A stretch of DNA of 64,000 bases from Effrenium voratum (GCA_963377175.1 CAUJNA010001890.1:463704-527703); one strand, 5' to 3'; counted from the first letter of the stretch, positions 53,501 to 61,789 are shown. Notes: generated by a model from the sequence alone, not told the origin. Translations and numbers: made by a program.

Positions 53501-56500
53501 CCACGGTTCATGAAACCACAGAATAAAACCATAAGCTGTCTTCATTTCTTTGGGTTCTTAGGTGATGCAATTTCGTCCATCCCACAGTATGTCGAGAGAC
53601 CGGCTCGCGCCCAAATTTGGGTAGTGTACAGAACAAAACCCGCCCCAGAAGCGTTTTGTTTGAGAACACCAGCTGCCGGGAAAAGATCACATAGTGAATT
53701 GAACAGATCCCATGCTGATTTCAGTGAGGCCTTTTATTCCCAAAGGGGGGGGGGGCGGTTGCACCCTATCAAGGTTTGCCATTAGGCTTCTTCAGCAAGA
53801 AACATGGTTTGGTGCAAAAACCCTTTTGGAGGAGACATGTCCTCAGCGCAAAGGAAAAAAAGTCCTCGGACAAAAGGGTTGGGTTCCTTCTTCCCTCCCG
53901 CATGGGGAGGCGGGGTCCTCTCAATTCCAATTTTCCGCAAAAGAGACTCAGAACCATAAACGGGGCTTCAGGGGTTGAACTCCCCACTCCCCGAATTCCA
54001 TGAATCAAGGGGGAGGTCTCTTGGGGCTCCCCGTATTCTCAACACGGTGAACGGCAAACCTGAACCCTGGAAGCCCTTCTTTGTGTTTCAAAAAAAGAAA
54101 AACCAAACAATCAAATTACTTCGCTTCGAGCAATCCCCGCCCTCCGCGCTCACGAGCCTACGACCATTAACAAGTTCCTCCGCATCCTAGAGACTTCGAC
54201 TCCAAATTCCCATCGGCCGTTTTGGACATTAAGCAAAACCAGACTGGCGAGCAGCTCTGGCGGGATACTGGCAGGATCCACTGGCGAATACTGGCGAGCC
54301 GCTCCGGCACGATGCTGGCCGGATACTCGGCAAAATCCACCGGCAAGGGATACTCAGCGGGATAAACGGCGGGATCCACTGGCGAGCTACTCTGGGATAC
54401 TCAGCGGGATGCTCGGAAGAATGCACTGGCGGGCTGCTCTGGTGGGATACTCGGCGGGATCCACTGGCGAGCTACTCTGGGATACTCAGCGGGAATCTCG
54501 GCGGGATCCACTGGCGAGCCGCTCTGGCGGGATACTTGGCGGGATCCAGTGGCGAGCCGCTCTGGCGGGATACTCGGCGGGATCCACTGGCGAGCAGCTC
54601 TGGGGGATATTGGGCGGGCCACTGGCGAGCAGCTCTGGCGGGATACTCGGCGGGATCCACTGGCGAGCTGCTCTGGCGGGATACTTGGCGGGATGCACTG
54701 GCGAGCTTCTCTGGCGGGATCCCTCCCAAATGAACCATGGGCATTTGGAGCAAACCTATGCCCGTGGAACGATTCTTCGACTGGGTCTTCTGATGCCCGG
54801 GCGCTGGCAGCAACGAAAGCGGCAGCACCAAAAAGATGGCGACCAGTGTTATGAGGTCATCCTGGTTCAGCCAATCTGGCGCCTGAGCAGGCTGCCAAAT
54901 GGTGGGTACAAGCCACCTGATGGATGAGGCCGTATGTTTGGTCCGAATGAGTTCAACTAAGAAGGGGGGGTGGTTGGTAGGGCCTCTGACAATGGGCAAC
55001 CGTTGACAGGCAAACACCCAAGACTGCATGGGGGCTAATAGGGAGGTCGGCGTTCTGAAGGCCAAGCAAACGTTTGTGGACTAACACACGATACCTGGTT
55101 GTTTGAGGCTTGGCCAACCCTAGTCCAACAAAAGATGAACACCTGGTTGGTTTTGTTTGGATGTCCCCTTTGGGATTTTCAGAACCCCTGGTTGAGTCTG
55201 GTTGAACGTGACCTGCAGAGGGATTCTGGGGGTGCCTTCCCCATTCCTTCCAGGAACCTTCGGAAACCGAGGGAAAACGGCTGGTTTTTGAAAAGAACGA
55301 TGGTTGAAACGAAAGGAGAATCAACCCCTGGCAGGATTGTGTTTTTTGTTGTTCCTTCCCCTGCCGACTTCGCGCAGTCAGCGGCTCGCTCTTCATTCGT
55401 TTTTTATCGCGCCTGGCCACGGGCGAAGACGGAGACCTCTGTGCTCACGACCCCCATGTAGGACACCGACAGCCCGAAGGAGTAGAGCAGAAGGAAGGCC
55501 TCCAAACCGTACCTCCAGCGACTCGAACTCGAGCGCAGCGAGTCGAGCGACTCGAGCGACTCGAGCCCTGGGACTGAAAATCAGTTCCGAGAAAAGCGCC
55601 GCACATGATCACCGTGGTGTTTCTTCTTTTTGTTTTCTTCGTTTTTTGGAGGACGTGGATTGACATGGGAAGGCTGAACTCTCAAGCAACTCATAAACAA
55701 GGGGGAATTCACCTATACCGCCTCTACCATAACTTTGGGGCAACAACCCATTTTGAAGGGACGTTTTCGGGGTCCAGGCACCCATGTTTGGTTGGTTGAC
55801 TTTAAAGCACCCCGCCGAGGCAAAATGCACTCGCCACGATTCGTTACCTCACAGACGCCCTATTGACACAACACATCAATCGCTTTAAGCGAGGGGTGCT
55901 AGTGGTTTATAGCCAGTGGTGGAAAAAGTGAGGGCAACAATATTACAAACCTCACTTGCCCAAGTGCTTCCGGGGCTTCCACATATGACTGCCGCGAGGA
56001 TAAAGTAGGGAAACCAAAGATTTCAGACCTCCAGGTTCTACATGCTGACTTTCCCCGCAAAAACTAGGAGTACGTCGCCCAAAAGATCTTGAAATAAAAG
56101 GTTCACCTTTGACCTTGACTAGACATGGACCAAAACAGGCAACCCAAAGGGTCGCATCGGGTCGATTCGCTTTGGCTAACTGAGGAAGAAGTATTCGCCG
56201 TGGTGGGAAATACACCAATCTGTGACACCAAAGTGGGATTCACATCCAGAAAATTGGGCCTAAAACCTAGTGTTCCACCACCACGGCGCATTTCACTGGG
56301 TGGCAAAGGACGTCTTATCCTCCCAACTGCCAACATGACACCCCACCAGCAAGACTACTTTACTCCCCCAGAGCCTTCTGCTGGCCACCATGTTAGTTGG
56401 TGTTAGTTGGTGTTAGTTGGTGTTAGTTGGTGATAGTTGGTGATAGTTGGTAATAGTTGGTGATTGTTGGTGGGAGGGCAACCGCATTTAGATGTGTCGA

Positions 56501-59500
56501 AACACTTATTGCTCCACCAGACCATTTTTAGCTACCCCTTACACTGAGAGGCACCAAGCATAATATGTTAAGTCTACCCTGGACCTTCAAAACTCCATGA
56601 AACATTGGATATTGCCCCAAACATATGAGTGAACTCCCTTTCTTGTGGGTAGTTTGAGGGTCCAGAATTTAACATATCCATCCATTTGCTTGAGCGCATG
56701 GAAACCAAGAGAACAACTTTCCAGTAGTGCCAAATTCCCGTTTAAACCAACAATGAATGGCACATCAGTAAATAAAACAAAAAACAATTCAGCAAGTGGA
56801 AGCATCTTCCTGAGACTGAATGACAGGCCAACAAAAAGGTAAGCACACTTTTGCGCCTTGCCACTCACATTTTCTTGGTTGACGTTGAAAGGGGAGCAAC
56901 AATTTAAATTTTAGCAGTAAGGCAAACATGTAAAATGCTTCCCAACGACAACCATGTTTTGTCCAAAAAACCCAAGTGACTCAAGTCCTCGAACTCGGGC
57001 ATTGAGGAAACCAGTCGGAATTCTCAGCCAATCGACTCAACTGCCGCTTCAGTAGCGCGCCAGGCTTCCCTAGTACAGCGGCGACCACCGCAGCATAGGA
57101 CCTAAGGCCAACAAGTGGACCCGACCAAAAACACTAGGTTTTTAGTAGAGAGGTTAGAATAAGGGTACCAACTTTTTTCTGCAGTCTACTTTAGTAGGAG
57201 CACCCTCCTTCACAAAAGGGGGAAAGCCCTGCCCTGTTCTGTGGGCATTTAATTGAATTCGGGACCCTTTGGTGGACATCATTTAGGTGCGGATTCATGT
57301 CCGCAAAGCCTGATTCATAGGGAGGCCCCTGGCAACACTGATGAATCCCTCCAATCAATAAACTGGAGTTGATTCATCTGAGTTTCCCATTAGATGGGGT
57401 TCCCATTAGATGCCTTTGTGGGAACCAAAGGGAATCGGAAGAGCCGCAAATCCAATCCCGGGAAACATCCGGATGCTTCGCTGTCAAATGGACCCAAGAG
57501 GAGTTCCCATCCACTAACGTGAAACCCACCAGAAGGTCCCTTTTAAGGGAACATAGTCACAACGATTCAAATGAATGACCCCAACCATTTGGAAGAACAA
57601 ACATCATTACAGTGAATTACAGCTCATTGTCAATACAAGGGCATGGGTGGAAAACCCTGACATTGTGACTTCCCTTTAAAGCACCAAAAGTTCACTTCTT
57701 GAGTGGATTGGCTACCAACAATAACCGAACGTTTGGCTTGCCACTAGTTAAACTGGACTTCCCCACACATGCAAAGTCCAGGAACTCGTGAGTGGGACAT
57801 CGCAAGACTGTGTTTTTTCATCTAATCAACTTCCTTCTGTGCCGAGAACCGGGTGTACTCATCAAAGGGTTATGACATGAAACCTTTCTGGGTGTCGAGG
57901 AGCCGTGCCTGCCTGGGCTCTTCGTCATAACATTGACCAAGTGATGCTTAAACCTGCTAAACCGGTCTCCTTATACGGGCTTGTACTACACAAGGGGGAA
58001 CTCCCGAGATGGTTGGATCCTTGTCTAGGTCCTCCAGTAGAGAGGTTAGAATAAGGGTACCCTTTCTTCTGCAGTCTATTTTAGTGGAACTCTCCCCCAA
58101 AAAAGGGTAAAAGGGCACTACTGGGGGACCTTGTTGTTGTTTCCCTTTAATCCAACTAACCAAGGCCACCCTCAACAAAATGGGTGATATCCAGCGATCG
58201 CAGGAAGACTCTCGAGGCAACATGAAAACGGCCCTCGTGACAGGGCCCGGGCTGTGTGGAAGTAGCTTTGAGGGATCTGCACACCGCATCCAAGAGGTAG
58301 AGGTTGTACACCTGGAAGCTCGTTTCCCAGGTGATAAAAAAGACTCACCTCGTCCTGGGTGGTGTGAGCAGACACGGAAGCACAGAATCAACTAAGAGAT
58401 GCCACTTATGTGTCAAAGAAAATACATCCATGCAACAAAGAGCACAACCTGTGATCAGTCGAAGAGACATCATCCTCGAGCAAACAACCAAGTTGAAATA
58501 GAAGGAACCCCACTCCCCAAAACAACAAACAACAGCAAAGAAGCAACACGCGCAGACCACAGGTTCGACCAAGCTGGGGCACGCTCACCAGGAAGAAGAC
58601 GAGAAGCAGCAGCAGGGACCTGGATTCTCGCCAGCTGGGACCCTGCTTGGACCACGTCGGGGACCCCACAGGCGAGCGGCTAGTATCCCCATGAGAGGTT
58701 AGAATAAGGCTACCATGTTTTCTTTTTTTCTCCCCGATTTTGTCTATTTTAGTAGAACCCTCCCCCAAAAAACGGGGAAAGGGCACTACTGGGCGACCTA
58801 GTATTTGTGTGAAGCAGGATGTATCCCACATACAAGGGTTCTGGGAGACTTATTTGGGAATACTTGCCACTTGCTCGATGGGGTGGTGCACGTAAACCCC
58901 CTTTGGGAATCCTTTGTTTTTGGGATTGGTTTCAGAATCTTGAGACCTCAAAATCGCCTGTTCTCCATTTGCTTCAGTTTGTTGGGTACAAACACGAATT
59001 CCAGTAAGGTGATTGATGCCATTTACAGCCACCAGGAACAATCAAACAATATATTCTTAATCAATTGTAAGAAGCCTTCAATGGAGACCAAACTCCAGTT
59101 GGGCGTGTCTTCTCTTGAGGGTATGTACCCTTTTTGTAGAGAAAACTTAGAGGGAAACCAAAACTGGGCTGACCTCAGATCCCCAACTACAAGTTTAACT
59201 TTTAGTGGGGTAAATGGAAACTACCACTAAACACTAAAAAGCCAAAAAGCTAAGGGGATGGCTGGGAGCCACCAAGAAAAGGACCACCACCGTTTTGGGG
59301 GGCCGCTGCCGCCGGGCGGACTGAAGCCACCCCACTTGCGCCGTGGTGAAGGGCAAAGTCAACGCCCCCACTCCGATGGTGGACAGCACCTCGAGCTATC
59401 GATCGAAACGATCGACTTCCGGAGGGTTTTTCCCAGTGTTCATCGGAATTCGGCCATCCGAACTGGTGAAGGAGTTTGTCCATGCACACCTCGCCTAACA

Positions 59501-61780
59501 CCTGGGCCTTCAACCAGAGGGCATATATTGTGAATATCATGAGACTTCGGGTACATTCTGCTTGTATGCGGGGTCTAGCCTGGGTTCACTAACCACTTGC
59601 TAACTTGGCCGAATTTTCATGTGTGATCTGCAACTACCCAAATGAAAACCTCACCGGCCCAAAATGGCACTGCTTAGTAGGTAAGTATCGCCAACATGCC
59701 AAATTAACCTGAAACCCAAACAACCCGAAAGGAGCTTCCTCCACCCACACACACACACACATGTGCGTGTGTCTCAGAACAGGTGGCCCACATCTCAACC
59801 TCGCAAACCCCAATGCAGTAGGTCAACATATGAGCAAATAAGGCTGCGGTGTGGAGGGTTCTTCAAAGGTTCTCGTTTCGAGCAACCCCAAAAAGGTACC
59901 CTTCAGATAAGAAACGGCCATTTCGAGTGAAATAGACCGGGAACATAAAAGGCCACGCATCCCTCTTAGCTTCCTGTTCTGCAATTTGCTTATATAAGAC
60001 CCCCTGGAAAAACCAAAATATGTCCAGTAGTGAAATAGATTCCCTTTAAAACCAACAGGGGAAAATAAAATCATACTCTGAATCAAATGGAAGTTTTGAC
60101 CAACGTGGCACCCAGGCAACGCCTCCCCACAAGAAAATGCCCAAACAATTGAAGAACAACACATCAGAGCATACAAACAAAAGCGCAAATAGTTGATCCC
60201 ATTAGAAAGGATACTCAGCAACAAATCACCTAGGGCGTAAGCACCCCAAGAAACAAAGACAAACACATTGGGTGAAGAACAGAAGTATGTAACGGAAAGT
60301 AAGTTCTAAGATCCGAAAACAAGAACAACAAAACATAAGTAACATTTAAGAAACACCATCCGGGGTGGATTTCTCAGGTTTCTTCAACCCCACAAAGCCA
60401 CAACGCCAGCACTCCCAACGGGGAGTGCGAACCATTCACCGAGGCGCCAAGTTCAGCGTGCAGGTGCCTACCCTCGCACCGCCTTCCGAGAGCTGCGGCG
60501 AAGCATGCGCGAGCTTGGGGACCCAAGCAGGGCAGCCCAAAGGTTCTACTTGACTACGTCCAGATTTGAGAGGTTGGAATACGGGTACCCGAACTTCTTT
60601 TTTTTTTTTTCGGTAGTCTATTTTAGTAGGGGCACCGGTACCCGAACTTTGTTTAGGTAGTCTATTTTAGTAGGGGAACCCTCCCGCAAAAAAGGGGAGA
60701 GAAGGGCACTACTGGGGGACCTAGTTGACCACAGGGAAACCAAGAGCCAAGAGCGGAACCCCAAGAAAAGCCCAAAGGAAGAGCAAACAAAGCTGGACAC
60801 ATCTGGACAACCGAGAGGCGAAATAGGACCAACATAAAACCAAGCAGCTGTCAGGTTGCCAAACACGATGAGATATTCGCCTGCCTTCAAAAGGAATCTT
60901 CAAAGGAGACCCCCGCAACTATGACACGTGCATGGTTGTGTTGATAACGGCCCGGCCTCCTCAAATCGCCACAGCTTACGAAACGCGTGGCATTTCAACA
61001 TACCAAACTCGGAGTCCCAACAATGCTTTAGCATTTCCATTTCCGGCCGCGGCAAAACACACTTGCTAAGTCAGATACACAGTACTCTCGCACCAATCAT
61101 CATGGAACCTGACAAGGGTGCCGGAAGACCATTTTCCCTCTAAAGGCACCCCCTGTCAGGTTCCACGACAATTGGCGGAGGGTATCTAGTTGTTTTTTCT
61201 CGCTGGCCGAAACTTCACCAAATCGCTGCTTGCTCTTCCTTCCTGTGGATGGACGAAATCCATTTCGCACCGCCTAAGAAACCCTGGGAGGAGTCCATTC
61301 CCCTGTATATACCAACAACTAGTGGTATCAACCTTGGTTTGAAGGCGGTGCGAAACGGATTTCGTCCATCCACAGTATGTCAAAGCTGTCCCACGCAGAA
61401 CTTGAGACCAAACCCTAAGCGAACCCAGTGCCTTCAGGAGGGGTACATTAGCCCAACACTCAGGCTTAAGTGTCATTTGAGTTTAATTCCTTATCAGGGT
61501 TGTGAGAATTCCCCGCAGCTGTGATACCAATGGAAGACCTGCCAAATGAGTAAATTGTTCTCAAAGGGGGGAGGTTCCCTGGCACGCGACCCAAGCAATC
61601 ATTCCCACCCAGTTCCTTGTCGTTGACAAAACAAACCCCATCGCGGAGAGTAGGACCAGTTTTCTCAATCTCCCATCCCGTGCCTTTGTCGGTTGAGATG
61701 ATAACGCTGTTTTTGTGCACCAGAAGAGTGCTATATGTCGCAGTAGGTGTGTCAGGGGCCAGCAGCGCCGCAGACGACAT
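44413..61780 (-). CDS. AAAP-type (SLC38/AVT-like) amino acid transporter gene, spliced, 14 predicted exons
   Basis: A proton- or sodium-coupled amino acid permease is inferred, embedded in a membrane with about 11 helices. The exon islands read in order along the minus strand give AAAP landmarks in the family order. These are TM1 (VLSTIGVGALTLPFTTAQ), TM2, a SYAAVVAAVLGKPG stretch like the family's conserved sYg.l...lGk.G, TM3 (LEAFLLLYSFGLSVSYMG), TM4 (LVAIFLVLPLSLLP), a later GYVSFCQAAPDNVL segment like GYltFg...nIL, and C-terminal helices ending in a TGA at 44,413-44,415. The conceptual protein is about 500 residues, normal for the family. Exons are GC3-rich and introns are filled with repeat families A-N. 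Family membership comes from motif recall, not a search. Some exon phases do not yet match, so individual edges may move. Confidence 0.6.
44568..44662 (+). repeat. Family A element abutting the AAAP last exon
   Basis: Tips cctggagtctcc and ggagactccaggtgg. The minus-strand CCAG of the left tip is the predicted acceptor of the exon ending at 44,568. Confidence 0.6.
45504..45656 (+). repeat. Family A compound copy
   Basis: Two overlapping halves of family A: cctggagtcacc at the left, an internal gagactcc, and cggagactccag at the right. It borders the AAAP TM10 exon. Confidence 0.5.
45659..45814 (-). CDS. AAAP gene, TM10 exon
   Basis: The frame reads ARVTSTVLLLGFMVLMARAL then DGALAKPLGLTSAVCTTAIM, matching the penultimate AAAP helices (l..l..a...+..plGltGa..s.li). 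The acceptor is CCTGAG, because an in-frame TGA just upstream prevents an earlier start. The 3' end runs into the CTGGAGTC tip of the family A copy at 45,504-45,656, and a donor GTCTGG overlapping that tip is assumed. Confidence 0.55.
46016..46135 (+). repeat. Family F element
   Basis: cttgctggtgctataggcagggaatgagg to tcattccctcatcccctactgagcac; same orientation as 33,891. Confidence 0.6.
46169..46435 (+). repeat. Family B element carrying a nested insertion
   Basis: The left half (ctgtggtggacaaaatccattt through ccctggaatgatt) and right half (ttgtaaataccaac through gtggtgcgaaatgg) are separated by about 150 bp. That insert has its own inverted ends (ggggaagcggggatg and catccctgcttcccc). Confidence 0.55.
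46765..46878 (+). repeat. Family B element, diverged
   Basis: ctgtggaccaccacctttc...cccgtaaataccagcaacc...aggtggtgcc...ccatccgcag. Confidence 0.5.
47593..47770 (-). CDS. AAAP gene, TM9 exon
   Basis: This is the longest exon (178 nt, 59 codons). It opens FKKNQTVPPAASIANHRGF and continues to the helix LLARGAIALQLTAACAGVYV and PLAPRRQTRDQQG. The helix followed by P...R matches the AAAP segment that ends in a conserved fPaR-like turn. The acceptor AG is the terminal GCAG of a family A element that starts at 47,771, with no gap. The donor GTTTCA lies at the tip of a family C-like copy. Confidence 0.6.
47771..47873 (+). repeat. Family A introner-like element abutting the AAAP TM9 exon
   Basis: Inverted tips CTGCCTGGAGTCTCC and GGGGACTCCAGGTAC around the core aaatggttggtcattgccc. 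The left tip begins at the base after the exon, so it provides the GCAG acceptor for the minus-strand exon, and the right tip offers GTACCTGG as a donor. Confidence 0.65.
48001..48120 (+). repeat. Direct repeat around family D-like sequence
   Basis: agttggaatttgagggtggtataccctttt recurs 80 bp later as agttggaattctgagggtgcaggtataccctttt. Confidence 0.55.
48853..48988 (-). repeat. Family B element, opposite orientation
   Basis: ctgtggatggacgaaatcc at the left and ggatttcgtccatccacag at the right; the core tgtttgttggtatttac is inverted relative to the copy at 61,243. Confidence 0.65.
49152..49293 (-). CDS. AAAP gene, GYxxF helix exon
   Basis: The exon encodes SRVLRQSFALLDYVVSGVAG, then YVSFCQAAPDNVLDGDWDLG and a charged tail. 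This matches the AAAP TM8 region (s......Y...G..GYltFg....nIL.n). The CCAAG acceptor sits at the end of a partial family I repeat (49,296-49,374). The 3' edge is uncertain; a GC donor after CCTAAG is assumed here. Confidence 0.55.
49714..49807 (+). repeat. Family D element
   Basis: acttgaaccctcaggattcc to gtagctcgagggtccagacag. Confidence 0.55.
50457..50549 (-). CDS. AAAP gene, FAF-type helix exon
   Basis: The exon encodes SAAVFARFSFCMNAATAFVS then IRSEMACGQ. The pattern F.F.CM...A.F..IRSEM resembles the AAAP segment vFAF.CHqn..pI..EM, so it is read as the helix before the extracellular loop. The acceptor is GTGAAG, because an in-frame TGA just before excludes an earlier start. The donor is tentative (GTCTGA). 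Confidence 0.45.
51279..51341 (-). CDS. AAAP gene, mid-protein transmembrane exon
   Basis: The reading frame LSLVPWISSFPALLAAVPML is hydrophobic and open between a GCGACAG acceptor and a GTGGCA-type donor (63 nt). Its position between the TM5 and FARFSF exons fits an AAAP middle helix. The overlapping minus frame VSDRSLVGALDLIVPGTTG is also open, so the frame choice rests on hydrophobicity and context. Confidence 0.4.
53036..53110 (-). CDS. AAAP gene, TM5 exon
   Basis: The frame DMVLRLAGVVGTCCMLLTTL then IVVRE is very GC3-rich and hydrophobic. Joined after LPLSLLP it reproduces the AAAP TM4-TM5 arrangement (PLsLl..m..Lr.aS...). The acceptor is GCGGAG and one donor is GTGCCC. The frame stays open through VPWRSEAGRGG to about 53,003, and a GC donor there would fit the phase of the next exon better. 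Confidence 0.5.
54240..54724 (+). repeat. GC-rich minisatellite, about 38-bp unit
   Basis: About a dozen imperfect units of the form gggatccactggcgagc...ctctggcgggatactcggc. The leftmost units are irregular and shorter. It lies in the intron just after the AAAP TM4 exon. Confidence 0.8.
54805..54861 (-). CDS. AAAP gene, TM4 exon
   Basis: The exon encodes 19 residues, DDLITLVAIFLVLPLSLLP, in phase 0 to phase 0. The acceptor is AACCAG and the donor is GC-type. LPLSLL is the characteristic AAAP TM4 motif. A longer version starting at the GCGCCAG acceptor (high end 54,875) is also open. It abuts on its 3' side the GC-rich minisatellite at 54.24-54.72 kb. Confidence 0.55.
55413..55567 (-). CDS. 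AAAP gene, TM3 exon
   Basis: The 155-nt exon begins with a Ser/Leu/Arg-rich stretch coded by a short CTCGAGTCG-type repeat. It then reads WRYGLEAFLLLYSFGLSVSY and MGVVSTEVSVFARGQ. The central part matches the AAAP TM3 pattern (e.+..lY.fG...aYl..). The acceptor is CCCAG, and the donor GCGCGA is a GC-type donor in phase 0. Only this frame is hydrophobic and GC3-rich. The Ser/Leu repeat at its start may be recent slippage. Confidence 0.6.
56391..56472 (+). repeat. 10-bp tandem repeat, unit tgttagttgg
   Basis: Eight units; the first four are identical and later ones carry single changes. Confidence 0.9.
56574..56665 (+). repeat. Family D element
   Basis: Tips ctaccctggacctTCAAAAC and agtttgagggtccag; core ggatattgccccaaacata. 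Other copies in the same orientation: 34,026-34,120, 37,823-37,918, 40,885-40,990, 43,403-43,505 and 49,714-49,807. Confidence 0.6.
57037..57133 (-). CDS. AAAP gene, TM2 end and conserved SY..LGKPG loop exon
   Basis: The exon starts in phase 0 at TGT and encodes CFWSGPLVGLRSYAAVVAAV, then LGKPGALLKRQL. The SYAAVV..LGKPG part matches the conserved AAAP stretch following TM2. The acceptor AG is the terminal CTAG of a family E copy beginning at 57,134, with no base between them. The proposed donor GTCGAT at 57,036 leaves phase 1, which fits the next exon. The reading frame stays open a little further, so the donor is the less certain edge. Confidence 0.6.
57134..57230 (+). repeat. Family E introner-like element, copy abutting the AAAP SYAAVV exon
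   Basis: The left tip ctaggt is immediately adjacent to the exon ending at 57,133, so its CTAG gives the acceptor. The core agtagagaggttagaataagggtacc is well preserved; the right tip is decayed. Confidence 0.65.
57693..57800 (+). repeat. Family M element
   Basis: cacttcttgagtggattggc...aataaccgaacgtttggc...agtccaggaactcgtgagtg. Related copies: 4,438-4,545 and 24,433-24,558; partial at 39,107-39,160, 42,122-42,178 and 56,950-57,005. Confidence 0.5.
58025..58131 (+). repeat. Family E element, best-preserved inverted tips
   Basis: Left tip aggtcctccagtag pairs with right tip ctactgggggacct. It lies within the intron between the TM2 and SYAAVV exons together with the copies at 57,134 and 58,681. 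CCTTGT flanks both sides. Confidence 0.65.
58589..58679 (-). CDS. AAAP gene, TM2 exon (first half)
   Basis: The reading frame RSPVGSPTWSKQGPSWRESR then SLLLLLVFFL is strongly GC3-rich (25 of 30 codons). The acceptor AG is the CTAG tip of a family E element starting at 58,680. The donor is a canonical GTGAGC after the CTG codon, phase 0. Joining to the next exon gives a continuous hydrophobic helix SLLLLLVFFLCFWSGPLVG, which is good support for this pair of edges. Confidence 0.6.
58681..58801 (+). repeat. Family E introner-like element, copy abutting the AAAP TM2 exon
   Basis: About 110-120 bp; shared core ggttagaataagg...tctattttagtag...gggcactactggg.gacctag. Its left tip, ctag, supplies the acceptor AG of the minus-strand exon ending at 58,679. 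Heptamer ctagtat occurs at both ends (58,680-58,686 and 58,798-58,804), a possible target duplication. Confidence 0.65.
59173..59276 (+). repeat. Family C element adjoining the AAAP TM1 exon
   Basis: cctcagatccccaactacaag...cttttagtgggg...ggctgggagccaccaag. The minus-strand GTGGCTCC at its right end is a candidate donor for that exon. Other copies: 2,790-2,865 (partial), 18,584-18,691, 29,174-29,271 and 47,482-47,588. Confidence 0.6.
59273..59395 (-). CDS. AAAP gene, TM1 exon
   Basis: The exon spans 123 nt and 41 codons. It begins LEVLSTIGVGALTLPFTTAQ, then VGWL and a basic loop, and ends KTVVVLFL. The small-residue and proline pattern GVGALTLPF...QVGW matches the AAAP TM1 signature (G.G.LALPyaf.qaGW). 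The acceptor GATAG is followed directly by the CTC codon, and the preceding in-frame TAG fixes the start. The donor is GTGGCT, at the tip of a family C repeat. Phase 0 at the end does not match the next exon. A GC donor near 59,306 inside the loop would restore phase, so the 3' edge is open. Confidence 0.6.
59981..60090 (+). repeat. Family G element
   Basis: gcaatttgcttatataagacccc...tatgtccagtagtgaaatag...aatcaaatgg. Confidence 0.55.
60480..60545 (-). CDS. AAAP gene, N-terminal cytosolic exon
   Basis: This 66-nt exon encodes 22 residues (NLWAALLGSPSSRMLRRSSR followed by KA), GC3-rich and basic, as expected for the cytosolic segment before TM1. The acceptor is AAGTAG and the codon before it is an in-frame TAG, so the exon cannot start earlier. 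The donor is GTGCGA in phase 0, which joins to the next exon in frame. A family E repeat copy lies just upstream in transcription order. Confidence 0.5.
60558..60724 (+). repeat. Family E element with internal duplication
   Basis: The segment ggtacccgaactt...gtagtctattttagtaggggc occurs twice in tandem, lengthening this copy to about 167 bp. It lies in the intron ahead of the AAAP exon at 60,480-60,545. Confidence 0.6.
61243..61375 (+). repeat. Family B introner-like element, best copy
   Basis: Inverted tips CTGTGGATGGACGAAATCC and its complement before CACAG. Inside are tips CGCACCgCCTAAGAAACCCTGG and a ccctgtatataccaacaa core. The tip gives GT near its 5' end and AG at its 3' end in either orientation. 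Confidence 0.65.
61721..61780 (-). CDS. AAAP gene, possible first coding exon with start codon
   Basis: A minus-strand ATG at 61,778-61,780 opens a GC3-rich stretch of 20 codons (MSSAALLAPDTPTATYSTLL). It ends at a GTGCAC donor in phase 0. The next island (60,480-60,545) begins in phase 0, so the two join cleanly into a plausible cytosolic N-terminus ahead of TM1. The reading frame is open upstream of this ATG too, so the start is uncertain. The surrounding 61.4-61.95 kb has long open frames on both strands, which weakens the call. Confidence 0.35.
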
Positions 61781-61789
61781 GGCTCGAAA

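Noticed and set aside
54229..55065. Minus-strand frames of 65-197 codons across the minisatellite
   Set aside because: They follow a 38-bp repeat whose unit breaks frame; only the TM4 segment is retained as an exon.
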